This document shows positions 25,586 to 35,330 of a stretch of DNA of 64,000 nt, piece by piece. Every line of letters starts with the position of its first letter. The stretch's first letter is position 1. The DNA is taken from contig NZ_JBBUTK010000002.1 in NCBI RefSeq assembly GCF_039592695.1, positions 682,001 to 746,000 on the forward strand, written 5' to 3'. The notes beneath the pieces are model-generated. The model made no database searches, was not told the DNA's origin, and saw nothing but the letters and a program-made list of their open reading frames with translations. Origin of the DNA: Flagellimonas_A sp039592695 (GTDB taxonomy: Bacteria; Bacteroidota; Bacteroidia; Flavobacteriales; Flavobacteriaceae). The position numbers were made by a program, and so were the translations under genes.

Positions 25586-26830
25586 ATGTTCGACATCGAA
25601 AGGTGGCAAGAGATATTTGACACTATCCGCAAGAACAAACTCCGCACTTTTCTCACGGGGCTTTCGGTGGCTTCCGGTATTTTTATATTGGTTATTTTAT
25701 TGGGTTTTGGGCAAGGCATGCGAAACGGTATTGAGCATGAGTTCAAGCAAGATGCGACCACAAGTATCTGGGCATGGCCCGAAACCACTTCAAAAGCGTA
25801 TAAAGGGCTCAATCCAGGTAGAAGAATTCAATTCAAGAATACTGATTTTGAAACAGCGGGCAGAATGTTCAACGATAACATTGAATACGAGTCACCGAGG
25901 GTTTTTGTACGCGAGGTCACCGTCAACTATGGCAACGAATCTCTGGTGTACAGCATACAGGGGGTGTCCTCAGAATTTCAATTTATTGAAGGATTTTCAA
26001 CTGTTGAAGGACGCTTCATCAACTATAAAGATGAGGCTTCTTTGGGTAAGGTTGCCATTATCGGAAAAAAAATCAAGCAAGATGTCTTTAAGGACGTTGA
26101 AACCCCTATTGGTGAAATCATTGATGTTTCAGGTATTCGATTCACCATTATAGGGGTTTTTAAGGAACAAAACGATAGGGAAGAAGAACGTATCTACATT
26201 CCCATTACCACGGCACAACGAGTGTTTACCGGAGACGATAAATTGAATACCCTTTCGTATACGCTCCCCCCGGTTGAAAATTTTGACCAAGCTGTTGCGC
26301 AGGCTGTCAACTTTAAGGATAATCTCAGAAATTATCTGAAAGAAGAGCACGTTGTGGCACCAGAAGATGAATCAGGGGTACAGGTATGGAGCGCCTTGGA
26401 AGAGGCCAAACGGTATTACGGCATCACCAACAACATGAAACTGTTTTTCTGGTTTGTGGGTGTCTGTACCATCATTGCGGGCGTAGTTGGGGTAAGCAAC
26501 ATTATGCTCATCGTGGTCAAGGAACGTACACGTGAAATCGGTATTCGAAAAGCTTTGGGGGCCAAACCCTGGTCGATTGTGGGCATGATCATGCATGAGT
26601 CCATTTTCGTGACAGCAATTTCAGGATTTGCAGGATTGATTTTCAGTATGTTGCTGCTGGAGTTTCTGGGGCCGCATGTTCAAATTGAATATGTGCTCAA
26701 TCCCTCGGTCAATTTTAATGTGGCGTTTTCCACAGTTTTGGTGCTCGTGATAGCAGGTGCATTGGCAGGGTTGATTCCCGCCTTGAGGGCAGCACGGGTG
26801 CAAGTGGTAGAATCACTAAGGGATGAATAA
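25586..26830 (+). CDS. MacB-like ABC transporter permease (FtsX type), copy 1
   Basis: The 414-residue protein has the MacB layout without an ATPase: one N-terminal helix after RWQEIFDTIRKNKLRTFLTG, a large periplasmic domain (residues 45-280), and three C-terminal helices with the FtsX motif VVKERTREIGIRKALGAKPWSIVG. It ends in VESLRDE, the family's coupling tail. It is the first gene of an eight-gene exporter cluster reaching to 35.3 kb. The partner ATPase is encoded at 29.5 kb. The substrate is unknown; MacB-type pumps export peptides, lipoproteins, siderophores or macrolides. Confidence 0.9.
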   Translation: MFDIERWQEIFDTIRKNKLRTFLTGLSVASGIFILVILLGFGQGMRNGIEHEFKQDATTSIWAWPETTSKAYKGLNPGRRIQFKNTDFETAGRMFNDNIEYESPRVFVREVTVNYGNESLVYSIQGVSSEFQFIEGFSTVEGRFINYKDEASLGKVAIIGKKIKQDVFKDVETPIGEIIDVSGIRFTIIGVFKEQNDREEERIYIPITTAQRVFTGDDKLNTLSYTLPPVENFDQAVAQAVNFKDNLRNYLKEEHVVAPEDESGVQVWSALEEAKRYYGITNNMKLFFWFVGVCTIIAGVVGVSNIMLIVVKERTREIGIRKALGAKPWSIVGMIMHESIFVTAISGFAGLIFSMLLLEFLGPHVQIEYVLNPSVNFNVAFSTVLVLVIAGALAGLIPALRAARVQVVESLRDE

Positions 26831-26901
26831 AATAATTGTCCCCTTCTTGTCTCCGACGAGCGATTTTAGGAACGAGAGGAAGACATACTTTAGACATAAC
26901 T

Positions 26902-28161
26902 ATGTTCAACAAAGATAGATGGCAAGAAATTATTGAGGTGTTGACCAGCAATGTTGGGCGTACCATCTTGACCGCTTTTGGCGTGTGTTGGGGCATTTTT
27001 ATCTTGATAGTGCTACTGGCCGCTGGTAAAGGCTTTGAAAACGGTATCCGTGCAGATTTTGGGGATATCGCCACCAATACGATGTTCATGTGGACCCGCA
27101 GAACCACAAAACCCTACGAAGGGCTTCCAAAAGATAGAAGCTTTGAATTCAAAGTAAGTGATGTGCAGGCCTTATGGGACAACGTGCCCAATCTAAAATA
27201 CATATCCCCGAGAAATCAACTGGGCGGGTTTCGTGGTGGTGGCAATGTCATCAGGGGCATACGTGTTGGCGCTTACAATATCTATGGAGATTATCCAGAG
27301 ATTATCAACCAAGACCCCATGACAGTGACCTCGGGCCGTTTCATCAATCATAACGACATCGAATCCAAACGAAAAGTGGCTGTCATCGGTCTTGGCGTTA
27401 AATCTGAGCTTTATGAAAAAGGCGAAGAGGTTCTGGGAAGCTATATCAAGATTCAAGGTGTCAATTTTATGGTCATTGGCACGTACAAAAAGAAAAATAA
27501 CGATGGTGATGGCGAGGAAGCCCAAAAACAGATTTTTGTTCCTTTTACTGCTTTTTCCCAAGCGTTCAACCAAGGCGAAGATGTAGGTTGGATGGCCATT
27601 ACCGCCCATGATGGCAGCTCCATCTCCGAACTTAAAGAAAGCATTATTGATGTCATGCGTGAGCGTCATAAAGTGCATCCCGAAGACAATCGTGCCATCG
27701 GGTATTTTGACCTTTACGAACAGTTCAATCGGGTTGAAAGCTTGTTTGTGGGCATCAAGGCCATTGCCTACATCGTGGGCATCATGGTTTTGCTATCTGG
27801 AATTATCGGGGTGAGCAACATCATGCTCATCGTGGTCAAAGAACGCACCAAAGAAATCGGAATACGCAGGGCATTGGGAGAGAAACCCTGGTCGATAAAA
27901 ATGCAGATATTGATGGAATCTGTTTTTCTTACCATCATATCGGGAATGGTGGGCATCATTTTCGGCTCCCTTGTCATTTATGGCATTAATTCATTGTTGG
28001 ACAGTGCTGGTCCTGTGGATATGTTCATCAACCCAAGTGTGAGTGTCGGGGTGGTAAGTGGCGCCTTGACAATCTTGATGGTTTCCGGTCTTTTGGCCGG
28101 ATTTATACCCGCCAACAGCGCAATTAAAGTGAGACCCATTGAAGCTTTGCGTACAGAATAA
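26902..28161 (+). CDS. MacB-like ABC transporter permease, copy 2
   Basis: The 420-residue paralogue starts at ATG 26902 (FNKDRWQEIIEVLTSNVGRT), not at an upstream in-frame codon whose 22 extra residues look like translated spacer. It has the same four-helix layout and the FtsX block VVKERTKEIGIRRALGEKPWSI near residue 325, ending in IEALRTE. It is clearly homologous to copies 1, 3 and 4, yet diverged enough to be a separate subunit. MacB pumps work as dimers, so copies 1 and 2 may form a heterodimer; this is an inference. Confidence 0.9.
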   Translation: MFNKDRWQEIIEVLTSNVGRTILTAFGVCWGIFILIVLLAAGKGFENGIRADFGDIATNTMFMWTRRTTKPYEGLPKDRSFEFKVSDVQALWDNVPNLKYISPRNQLGGFRGGGNVIRGIRVGAYNIYGDYPEIINQDPMTVTSGRFINHNDIESKRKVAVIGLGVKSELYEKGEEVLGSYIKIQGVNFMVIGTYKKKNNDGDGEEAQKQIFVPFTAFSQAFNQGEDVGWMAITAHDGSSISELKESIIDVMRERHKVHPEDNRAIGYFDLYEQFNRVESLFVGIKAIAYIVGIMVLLSGIIGVSNIMLIVVKERTKEIGIRRALGEKPWSIKMQILMESVFLTIISGMVGIIFGSLVIYGINSLLDSAGPVDMFINPSVSVGVVSGALTILMVSGLLAGFIPANSAIKVRPIEALRTE

Positions 28162-28206
28162 AAAGTAATCGATCAATCAAATAAACCATAAAATCAAATG
28201 AAACGA

Positions 28207-28263
28207 ACATGAATTTTTTTAATCAAAGATTTACACAGTACAATGATTAAAATAAATTCATGT
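28207..28263 (+). repeat. Long AT-rich inverted repeat between permease and adaptor
   Basis: ACATGAATTTTTTTAATC (28207-28224) and the complement of 28245-28263 are the same except for one inserted A, with a 20-base loop. A second stem, TGAGAAC (28263-28269) with GTTCTCA (28293-28299), follows directly. The pair fills most of the 182-base gap before the first adaptor gene. Confidence 0.65.
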
Positions 28264-28343
28264 GAGAACGAGTGCAGCGAGTGGTCGCATGGGTTCTCAA
28301 ATTTTTAAATAACTCATTTATAGTAGTTGAAAATTTTAAACAC

Positions 28344-29456
28344 ATGAAAAAGTCAGTAACCATTATCATCTTGTTGCTCATCGTACTGGTATTCGGGGGT
28401 GCGATGTACTATTTATACCAAAAAAATTCAGAAGATCCGGTAACCTATGAGACAGAGCAACCCTCTAAAATGACCATTGTCAAAAAGACCGTTGCGACCG
28501 GAAGCATCCTTCCCCTTGAGGAAGTACTCATCAAACCCAATATTTCAGGGGTCATTGAAGAAGTGTACGTTGAAGGCGGCGATTATGTCAAGACAGGCGA
28601 TTTGTTGGCCAAGATTAAAGTGGTCCCCAATTTAAACGCCCTGAACGATGCCAGAAATACCATTGATGACGCCAAAATCACGTTAAATGACCAAAAAAGA
28701 AATTATGAGCGTCAGCTTTCACTGTTCAACAAAGGGGTCATCTCACAAGCAGATTTAGAAAGGGCACAGGTCACCTATGACCAGGCGAAGCAAGCCTTCT
28801 CTGCGGCCAATAAACGCTTTGACATTGTCAGCACGGGTACTACGAGCGGTTATCGCAATGCGGCAAATACCCTTATCCGTTCTACGGTGAGCGGTATGGT
28901 ACTTGACGTGCCTGTTGAGAAAGGAAACCAGGTCATCGAGAGCAATAACTTCAATGAGGGCACGACGATTGCGGCCATAGCCGATGTGGAAAAGATGATC
29001 TTTGAAGGCAAAGTGGATGAATCAGAGGTAGGAAAAATAAAAGAAGACCTTCCGCTTGAAATCACTGTTGGGGCCATAGAAGACCAAATTTTTCCCGCGG
29101 TGTTGGATTATATCGCTCCCAAAGGGGAAGAAGAAAATGGCGCCATTCAATTCGAAATAAAGGGCACGTTGACAAAGCAGGACACCACCTTTATCCGGGC
29201 TGGCCTTAGTGCAAACGCTTCCATTATATTGGCCCGGGCAGACAGTGTTTTGGCACTTAAGGAAGCCTTGGTGCAATTTGACACCGAAACTAAAAAACCT
29301 TTTGTCGAAGTCGCCACTGGCGAGCAGCAATTTGAGCGCAAAGAAGTAGAGCTGGGCATTAGTGACGGTATTTTTGTCGAAGTCAAGTCAGGGCTCACCC
29401 AAGATGACAAAATCAAGGTTTGGAATATCGTAGATCCTGAGGAGGAAATCAACTAA
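28344..29456 (+). CDS. MacA-like periplasmic adaptor (HlyD family), copy 1
   Basis: The protein of about 370 residues has an N-terminal anchor (VTIIILLLIVLVFGGAMYYL), then a biotinyl-lipoyl half-motif (VLIKPNISGVIEEVYVEGGD), a coiled-coil hairpin of moderate length (residues 95-155), and the beta-barrel/membrane-proximal domains. ATG 28344 fits the anchor; the upstream start at 28272 reads through a hairpin spacer. It would join an FtsX-type permease to the outer-membrane TolC channel. It is a clear paralogue of the second adaptor at 32.8 kb (shared TVATG, IKVVPN, VEVATG and QFER blocks). Confidence 0.9.
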   Translation: MKKSVTIIILLLIVLVFGGAMYYLYQKNSEDPVTYETEQPSKMTIVKKTVATGSILPLEEVLIKPNISGVIEEVYVEGGDYVKTGDLLAKIKVVPNLNALNDARNTIDDAKITLNDQKRNYERQLSLFNKGVISQADLERAQVTYDQAKQAFSAANKRFDIVSTGTTSGYRNAANTLIRSTVSGMVLDVPVEKGNQVIESNNFNEGTTIAAIADVEKMIFEGKVDESEVGKIKEDLPLEITVGAIEDQIFPAVLDYIAPKGEEENGAIQFEIKGTLTKQDTTFIRAGLSANASIILARADSVLALKEALVQFDTETKKPFVEVATGEQQFERKEVELGISDGIFVEVKSGLTQDDKIKVWNIVDPEEEIN

Positions 29457-29552
29457 GGTTTAACAAAATATTTAATCAATTCTTGTAACAAATTAACATC
29501 TTGTAAGTCCTATTTACAGGGTTTCCAAATCAAGATAGCTAACACACCAATC

Positions 29553-30257
29553 ATGATAGAAATTAAAGATCTTCACAAATCCTATAAAATGGGGAACAAC
29601 TCCCTTCATGTTTTAAAAGGATTGAACTTTTCGATAGCTGATGGCGAATTGGTTGCCATCATGGGATCGTCGGGATCGGGCAAGTCGACGCTTTTGAATA
29701 TTTTGGGAATGTTGGATGAAGCAGACTCCGGAGAATATATTTTAGATGGGGTTCCCATTAAAAACTTGAGCGAAACCAAGGCTGCACAATACCGAAACCG
29801 TTTTTTGGGATTCATTTTTCAATCCTTCAACCTGATCAACTATAAGAATGCAGTTGAAAACGTGGCATTGCCGCTGTACTATCAGAAAGTGCCAAGAAAA
29901 GAACGACAAGAAAAAGCACTGAGCTATTTAGAACAGGTCGGGCTTAAAGAATGGGCACACCATTTGCCCAATGAACTTTCAGGGGGCCAAAAACAACGTG
30001 TCGCCATCGCAAGGGCCATGGCAGCCGAACCCAAGGTACTGTTGGCAGATGAGCTTACAGGGGCATTAGACAGCACCACTTCGTATGAGATAATGGATCT
30101 TATCCAAAAGATAAATGATGAGGGAAATACCATCTTGGTGGTCACCCACGAAGAAGATATTGCCCACATGTGCAAACGAATAGTGCACTTGAAGGATGGT
30201 GTTATTGAGAAAGATGAAAAAATCAAACAAGTAAGGGCATCAGCTTATGTTCAGTAG
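29553..30257 (+). CDS. ABC transporter ATP-binding protein (MacB/LolD type)
   Basis: The 234-residue ATPase has a complete nucleotide site: Walker A GSSGSGKST near residue 38-46, Q-loop in FIFQSFNL, signature LSGGQKQRVAIARAMA near 140, Walker B LLADELTGALD near 163, and the switch histidine in VVTHEEDIA. It powers the FtsX-type permeases of the cluster. It is the only ATPase among four permease genes. The next permease starts 11 bases inside its end. The 96-base gap upstream may carry a promoter, but I found no convincing -7 box. Confidence 0.95.
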   Translation: MIEIKDLHKSYKMGNNSLHVLKGLNFSIADGELVAIMGSSGSGKSTLLNILGMLDEADSGEYILDGVPIKNLSETKAAQYRNRFLGFIFQSFNLINYKNAVENVALPLYYQKVPRKERQEKALSYLEQVGLKEWAHHLPNELSGGQKQRVAIARAMAAEPKVLLADELTGALDSTTSYEIMDLIQKINDEGNTILVVTHEEDIAHMCKRIVHLKDGVIEKDEKIKQVRASAYVQ

Positions 30258-31476
30258 AGATACTTGGCAAGAAATATTCATTTCAATCAAAAAGAACAAG
30301 CTGCGTACATTCCTTGCGGGGTTTACAGTGGCCTTGGGCATTTTGATTTTCGTATCCCTGGTTGGCCTTACCAACGGTCTTCGGAATACTTTCGAGGAGT
30401 TTTTCAATGACGATGCAACCAATACTTTTTTTCTCTTTCCCGGTAGAACAAGCATTCCCTATAAAGGATACAAATCAAACAGACAGATAGAGTTCGACAA
30501 TTCTGACTTGGCCGATATCAAGAAGAATTTTGCCATGTTCTTAGAGTACGTGACCCCGAGAATCAGCAGGCAGGCTTTGGTGAAATACCGTGAGGAATCA
30601 AACAACTACAATACAAGGGCAGTAGGTCCTGGGCATCAATTCAATGAAAAGACCATCATGATGAAGGGTCGGTATCTCAATAAAGAAGATATTGACAATA
30701 GAACCAAATATGCCGTGATTGGTCGATTGGTCGAGCAAGATCTGTTTGGGGCAAAGAATGCCATTGGGAATTATATCGATATTTCAGGAAGCGCATTCAA
30801 GGTCATCGGGGTTTTTCAAGACGATGGGGGCGATAATGAAGAACGCTACATTTACATTCCGTACACAACACGCCAATTGATAGAAAAAAATACAGATAAG
30901 ATTGATCAGATCATTCTGGGCTTTAAACCCGAAATTGGCTACGCGGGTGCAATGGGGTTTGAGAACACCCTCGATAAATTCTTACGCGATAAAAAATATA
31001 TAAGTCCTGAAGACCCCAATGGAATATTTATCAGAAATGTTGCGGACCAACTGAAACAAAATCAGCAGTTTGCCAATATTTTGGCCATTGTGGCTTCCGT
31101 CTTTGCATTGGGAACACTCATTGCGGGCATCATCGGCATCAGTAATATCATGTTGTTCGTGGTCAAAGAGCGCACAAAGGAAATCGGCATACGGAAGGCC
31201 ATGGGTGCAACCCCGGCTTCGGTCATCAGCTCGATATTGATAGAATCAGTTTTTATCACCACAATCTTTGGCTATTTGGGCATGTTTGTGGGTATTGCAG
31301 TATTGCAATCCATTGGCACGAGCCTTGAAGATTTTTTCATCAAGAATCCTTACATCAACACTGGTTTGGCCATTTTGGCCACGATTTTCTTGATTGTTTT
31401 TGGAGCCTTGGCAGGATATATCCCCGCGAGACGGGCAGCACGAATCAAGCCCATTGTGGCCTTAAGGGATGAGTAG
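30247..31476 (+). CDS. MacB-like ABC transporter permease, copy 3
   Basis: The 409-residue paralogue overlaps the ATPase gene by 11 bases, so it is translationally coupled to it. N-terminal DTWQEIFISIKKNKLRTFLAG precedes the first helix; the C-terminal half has VVKERTKEIGIRKAMGATPASV and ends in IVALRDE. It resembles copy 1 most by eye. The close coupling suggests it is the main partner of the ATPase. Confidence 0.9.
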   Translation: MFSRDTWQEIFISIKKNKLRTFLAGFTVALGILIFVSLVGLTNGLRNTFEEFFNDDATNTFFLFPGRTSIPYKGYKSNRQIEFDNSDLADIKKNFAMFLEYVTPRISRQALVKYREESNNYNTRAVGPGHQFNEKTIMMKGRYLNKEDIDNRTKYAVIGRLVEQDLFGAKNAIGNYIDISGSAFKVIGVFQDDGGDNEERYIYIPYTTRQLIEKNTDKIDQIILGFKPEIGYAGAMGFENTLDKFLRDKKYISPEDPNGIFIRNVADQLKQNQQFANILAIVASVFALGTLIAGIIGISNIMLFVVKERTKEIGIRKAMGATPASVISSILIESVFITTIFGYLGMFVGIAVLQSIGTSLEDFFIKNPYINTGLAILATIFLIVFGALAGYIPARRAARIKPIVALRDE

Positions 31477-31478
31477 TT

Positions 31479-32741
31479 ATGAAATTGTTATTTGACAGAA
31501 ATACATGGCAAGAGATTTTCGGTTCCATCCGGAAAAATAAAATACGTACCATTATCACCATCATTGGGGTGCTATGGGGCATATTTGTCTATATAGCCAT
31601 GTCCGGTGCCGCCAAGGGAATGGACAATGGTTTTGAGCGTTCCTTTGAAACAGTGGCCATGAACAGCCTCTTTGCATGGGCACAAAGTACCAGTAAGCCA
31701 TACTCCGGTTTCAAAACAGGGCGGCAATTACAATTGAAATTGGGTGATGCCCGAATTCTCGAAAACAGGATACCTGAGTTGCAATACATCGCTCCAAGAA
31801 ATGTGAAGGGAACGTTTGGCTCGGCACCCGCTTCGGTAGCAAGGGGTCTAAAATCTGGAAGTTATCCTGTTTACGGAGATTTTCCCGTCTTTACAAAAAT
31901 TGCGACAAAGAAAATATATGATGGCGGTAGGTTCATCAATGATGATGATATTGAGCAGGCACGAAAAGTCTGTGTTATCGGCGAACGCACCCAACAAGAA
32001 CTGTTCGATGAAGAAGAGGAGCCCATAGGCGGCTACATAAGGATAGATGGCATATATTTTCAAGTTGTAGGGGTACACAAGTTTGTGCAAAACGCCCCTT
32101 TTGATTCTGATAGCGATGTCTATATTCCATTTACGACGTACAGAAGATTGTACAACTCAGGTGATGAGGTCGGATGGTTTTCTATGGCAGCTTACGATGA
32201 TGCAGATGTACTCAAAGTTGAAGAAGACGTAAAGGCAGTCTTGAAAACCATTCATAGGGTTGACCCGACCGATGAGAGGGCTTTCGGGACCTTTAACCTT
32301 GGTGAAATTTTCGGAAAAATCATGGGGTTTTCTAAGGGATTGACTTTCATATCGCTGATTGTCGGTATTGCAACCATTTTAGCGGGAATCATCGGTATAG
32401 GTGCCATCTTATTAATTTCCGTTAAAGAGCGAACCAAAGAGTTGGGAGTCAGAAGGGCCTTGGGGGCTACTCCGGGCGAGGTCAGAACGCTGATTGTTCT
32501 TGAATGTCTCTTTTTGACACTGATTGCAGGATTGATCGGAGTTATTTTAGGAGCCGCGGTTCTGAAGATTGTTGACGGAGCCACCCAGGGTATTGATTTT
32601 CCATATACAAATCCCACAGTGCCCATTCCATTGGTCATTGGGGCATTTGCCATCATGATAATTATGGGGGTTTTGATTGGATTGATTCCTGCACAGCGTG
32701 CAGTGAGCATCCGACCAATCGATGCCCTAAGGGAAGAATAA
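31479..32741 (+). CDS. MacB-like ABC transporter permease, copy 4
   Basis: The 420-residue paralogue begins 2 bases after copy 3. It shares NTWQEIFGSIRKNKIRTIIT at the start and the FtsX block SVKERTKELGVRRALGATPGEV near residue 315, ending in IDALREE. By eye it groups with copy 2: both have the WGIF segment in the first helix and similar TSKPY(S/E)G motifs in the periplasmic domain. The cluster therefore reads as permease pair 1-2 and permease pair 3-4. Confidence 0.9.
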   Translation: MKLLFDRNTWQEIFGSIRKNKIRTIITIIGVLWGIFVYIAMSGAAKGMDNGFERSFETVAMNSLFAWAQSTSKPYSGFKTGRQLQLKLGDARILENRIPELQYIAPRNVKGTFGSAPASVARGLKSGSYPVYGDFPVFTKIATKKIYDGGRFINDDDIEQARKVCVIGERTQQELFDEEEEPIGGYIRIDGIYFQVVGVHKFVQNAPFDSDSDVYIPFTTYRRLYNSGDEVGWFSMAAYDDADVLKVEEDVKAVLKTIHRVDPTDERAFGTFNLGEIFGKIMGFSKGLTFISLIVGIATILAGIIGIGAILLISVKERTKELGVRRALGATPGEVRTLIVLECLFLTLIAGLIGVILGAAVLKIVDGATQGIDFPYTNPTVPIPLVIGAFAIMIIMGVLIGLIPAQRAVSIRPIDALREE

Positions 32742-32777
32742 TAAACAACCATTGATAAAAACTAAATAATCAAAAAA

Positions 32778-33920
32778 ATGAAGAAAATTTTAAAATGGGT
32801 CGGACTTGCAGTATTGGTGATTGGCGCACTCTGGGCGGCATCGTTCTTTATCAGCTCCAACAGCAAGTCAGCCATTGAATACGAGACCCATAATCCCTTT
32901 ATTTCAAGTATTGAGAAAAAGACAGTGGCCACGGGCAAGGTCATTCCACAAGATGAAGTCGAGATCAAACCACAGATTACTGGCATCATCGATAAAATTC
33001 TAAAAGTGGAAGGTGAACAAGTCAAGGCAGGTGATTTGATTGCGGTAATCAAAGTGGTGCCCAATGAACAGGCACTGTATCAGGCACGGGGTCGAGTCAA
33101 CAATGCGAAAGTGGCCCTGAGCAATGCTGAGATTGAATACAACAGAAATAAAGCCCTTTTCGAGAAAGGGGTGGTTTCAGCCCAAGATTTTCAAAACCTT
33201 CAATTGCAGTACGATCAGGCAAAACTGGAGTTGGAGAACGCCCAGAACGACTATCGTATCATCTTGCGGGGTTCTGCAGGTGGCTCAGGCAGTGCCAACA
33301 CCAACATTCGTGCAACGGTCGATGGAACTATATTGGAAATTCCTGTGGAAGTGGGGGATCAAGTCATCCAAAGCAACAATTTCAATGACGGTACCACCAT
33401 CGCCTCAATTGCCGATTTGAATAAAATGATTTTTGAAGGTCAGGTAGACGAGGGTGAAGTGGGCAAACTTGAAGTGGGCATGCCGTTAAAAATAAGTCTT
33501 GGTGCGGTCGAAGACAAAGAATTGGATGCCAAATTGAAGTTCATTGCGCCCAAGGGAATCGAAGAAGCAGGTGCGGTACAGTTCAAGATTGAGGGCGATG
33601 TTGAGGTCGAAGACGATTTTTTGATTCGCGCAGGCTATAGTGCCAATGCTTCATTGACCTTAGAGAAGAAAGACAGTATTCTTGTGATTCCAGAGGCTTT
33701 GTTGCAGTTCGATAAGGAAACCGATAAACCCTACGTAGAAGTTGCCACTGGTGACCAACAATTTGAGCGCAGGGATGTTGAGATAGGAATTTCTGACGGA
33801 ATCAATGTGGAAATTGTTTCAGGCTTGAGCGAAGAAGATGAGGTAAAACAGTGGAACAAGACCGAACCCATCAAAAAAGGCCTAGATGAAGAAGAGGAAG
33901 GCGATGAAGAGGATGCCTAG
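32778..33920 (+). CDS. MacA-like periplasmic adaptor (HlyD family), copy 2
   Basis: The 380-residue protein has an N-terminal anchor (WVGLAVLVIGALWAASFFI), a lipoyl half-motif (VEIKPQITGIIDKILKVEGE), a coiled-coil hairpin near residues 90-150, and C-terminal barrel domains. It aligns through its length with adaptor 1 but ends in a run of acidic residues (DEEEEGDEEDA) that adaptor 1 lacks. It is followed 37 bases later by the TolC gene and probably docks to it. Confidence 0.9.
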   Translation: MKKILKWVGLAVLVIGALWAASFFISSNSKSAIEYETHNPFISSIEKKTVATGKVIPQDEVEIKPQITGIIDKILKVEGEQVKAGDLIAVIKVVPNEQALYQARGRVNNAKVALSNAEIEYNRNKALFEKGVVSAQDFQNLQLQYDQAKLELENAQNDYRIILRGSAGGSGSANTNIRATVDGTILEIPVEVGDQVIQSNNFNDGTTIASIADLNKMIFEGQVDEGEVGKLEVGMPLKISLGAVEDKELDAKLKFIAPKGIEEAGAVQFKIEGDVEVEDDFLIRAGYSANASLTLEKKDSILVIPEALLQFDKETDKPYVEVATGDQQFERRDVEIGISDGINVEIVSGLSEEDEVKQWNKTEPIKKGLDEEEEGDEEDA

Positions 33921-33957
33921 TAACACAACCAAATAAGAACCAAAAATCAAAAAACGA

Positions 33958-35322
33958 ATGAAATTTCAATCAATCATCATGGCGATGTTGCTCGCCACAG
34001 TCATAGCCCATGCGCAACAACGAAAATGGACGCTCGAAGAATGCGTCATCTATGCTGTTGACAATAACCTGACCATTGAACAATTCGAGCTCGATTTAGA
34101 GAATGCCAAAATCGATAAATCAGATGCCATCGGCAACCTACTGCCCACATTGAACGGTGACGCACGTTTGACCGAAAACATTGGTCTTTCGTTTAATCCA
34201 ACATCACAAGAGCCAGTAAGTACGCAGCTTAATTATACGGGCAATTTGACGTCGGTTCTCAATATTTTTGATGGCCTTCGGAACATTAAGCAATTGCAAA
34301 GGGCCAAGCTGAACGCAATTTCAAATCAATACCGATTGGATGATTTGAAGGACGACATACGTTTGAACGTTGCCAATGCATATCTGCAAGTATTGTCGAA
34401 CAAAGAACAATTGAAAGTGTCAAGAGCGCAATATGCGGTTACCGAACAAGATTTATTGCGAACCAAAGAATTGGTGGAATCAGGCGTAGTGCCACGTGGC
34501 GATTTATTGGAAATTGAGGCCACTGCAGCCACCCAAGAACAGCAAATCATCAACGGTGAGAGTCTGGTATTGATTTCTAGGGTGAACCTTGCCCAATTGT
34601 TACAGATTACCGATTACGAAAACTTTGATATCGCCGATGAATCGTTTGAGATACCGCCCTCTGATATTTTGAACAATTCAGCAAAGGTCATTTTTGATAA
34701 AGCAATGACTTTTCGCAATGATATCAAATTGTCGGAAGCAAATATGGAATTGGCAGAGAAAGATTTGGAAATTTCAAAAGGCGCGTATTATCCAACCTTA
34801 TCAGCTTTCATTAACTATAATACCAGATATTCGGACCAAAACCTAGTGCCCACAGCGTTTGATACAGATGGTACACCCATTGACTTTTCAATAATACCAT
34901 TTACAGATCAATTATGGATTTTTGATGGTTTGGCTTATGGATTCTCGTTAAATGTGCCCATATTCAATGGGTTTAACACTCGAAACGGCGTCAAGCGTTC
35001 AAAAATTGATTTGGAAAGGTCAAAGCTACAGTACGAACAAACAAAACTCGAATTGGAATCAAACATTCAACAGGCCTATGTTGATGTGGCGACTTTTGAG
35101 AAAGCTTATGAGGCCGCACAAAAAACGTTGGAAGCCCGACGTGTAGCGTATCAGTACGCCAAAGATCGTTTTGATGTTGGTTTGATGAATTCCTTTGATT
35201 TCAGTCAGGCGCAGGCCCGATTGGACAATGCGGAAGCTGATGTAATTCGAACGAAGTATGACTACATTTTTCGCTTGAAGATTCTGGAATTCTATTTTGG
35301 CATCCCCATTTCTTTGGATTAA
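33958..35322 (+). CDS. TolC-family outer-membrane efflux protein
   Basis: The 454-residue protein has a Sec signal (SIIMAMLLATVIAHAQ) and the internally repeated helical-hairpin pattern of TolC proteins: WTLEECVIYAVDNNLTIEQF opens the first half, and the second half closes with the YQYAKDRFDVGLMNSFDFSQ block near residue 395. It forms the outer-membrane exit of the tripartite exporter. Only one such gene serves the cluster. A palindromic repeat follows 8 bases after the stop. Confidence 0.93.
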   Translation: MKFQSIIMAMLLATVIAHAQQRKWTLEECVIYAVDNNLTIEQFELDLENAKIDKSDAIGNLLPTLNGDARLTENIGLSFNPTSQEPVSTQLNYTGNLTSVLNIFDGLRNIKQLQRAKLNAISNQYRLDDLKDDIRLNVANAYLQVLSNKEQLKVSRAQYAVTEQDLLRTKELVESGVVPRGDLLEIEATAATQEQQIINGESLVLISRVNLAQLLQITDYENFDIADESFEIPPSDILNNSAKVIFDKAMTFRNDIKLSEANMELAEKDLEISKGAYYPTLSAFINYNTRYSDQNLVPTAFDTDGTPIDFSIIPFTDQLWIFDGLAYGFSLNVPIFNGFNTRNGVKRSKIDLERSKLQYEQTKLELESNIQQAYVDVATFEKAYEAAQKTLEARRVAYQYAKDRFDVGLMNSFDFSQAQARLDNAEADVIRTKYDYIFRLKILEFYFGIPISLD

Positions 35323-35330
35323 TAGTTTTT

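Noticed and set aside
25524..26153. Plus-strand ORF of 209 codons starting before the first exporter permease
   Set aside because: It overlaps the permease gene in another frame, has no recognisable domain and irregular composition.
30300..32750. Frameshifted single gene for permeases 3 and 4
   Set aside because: Each has its own complete N-terminal helix, periplasmic domain and C-terminal tail, with a 2-base gap.
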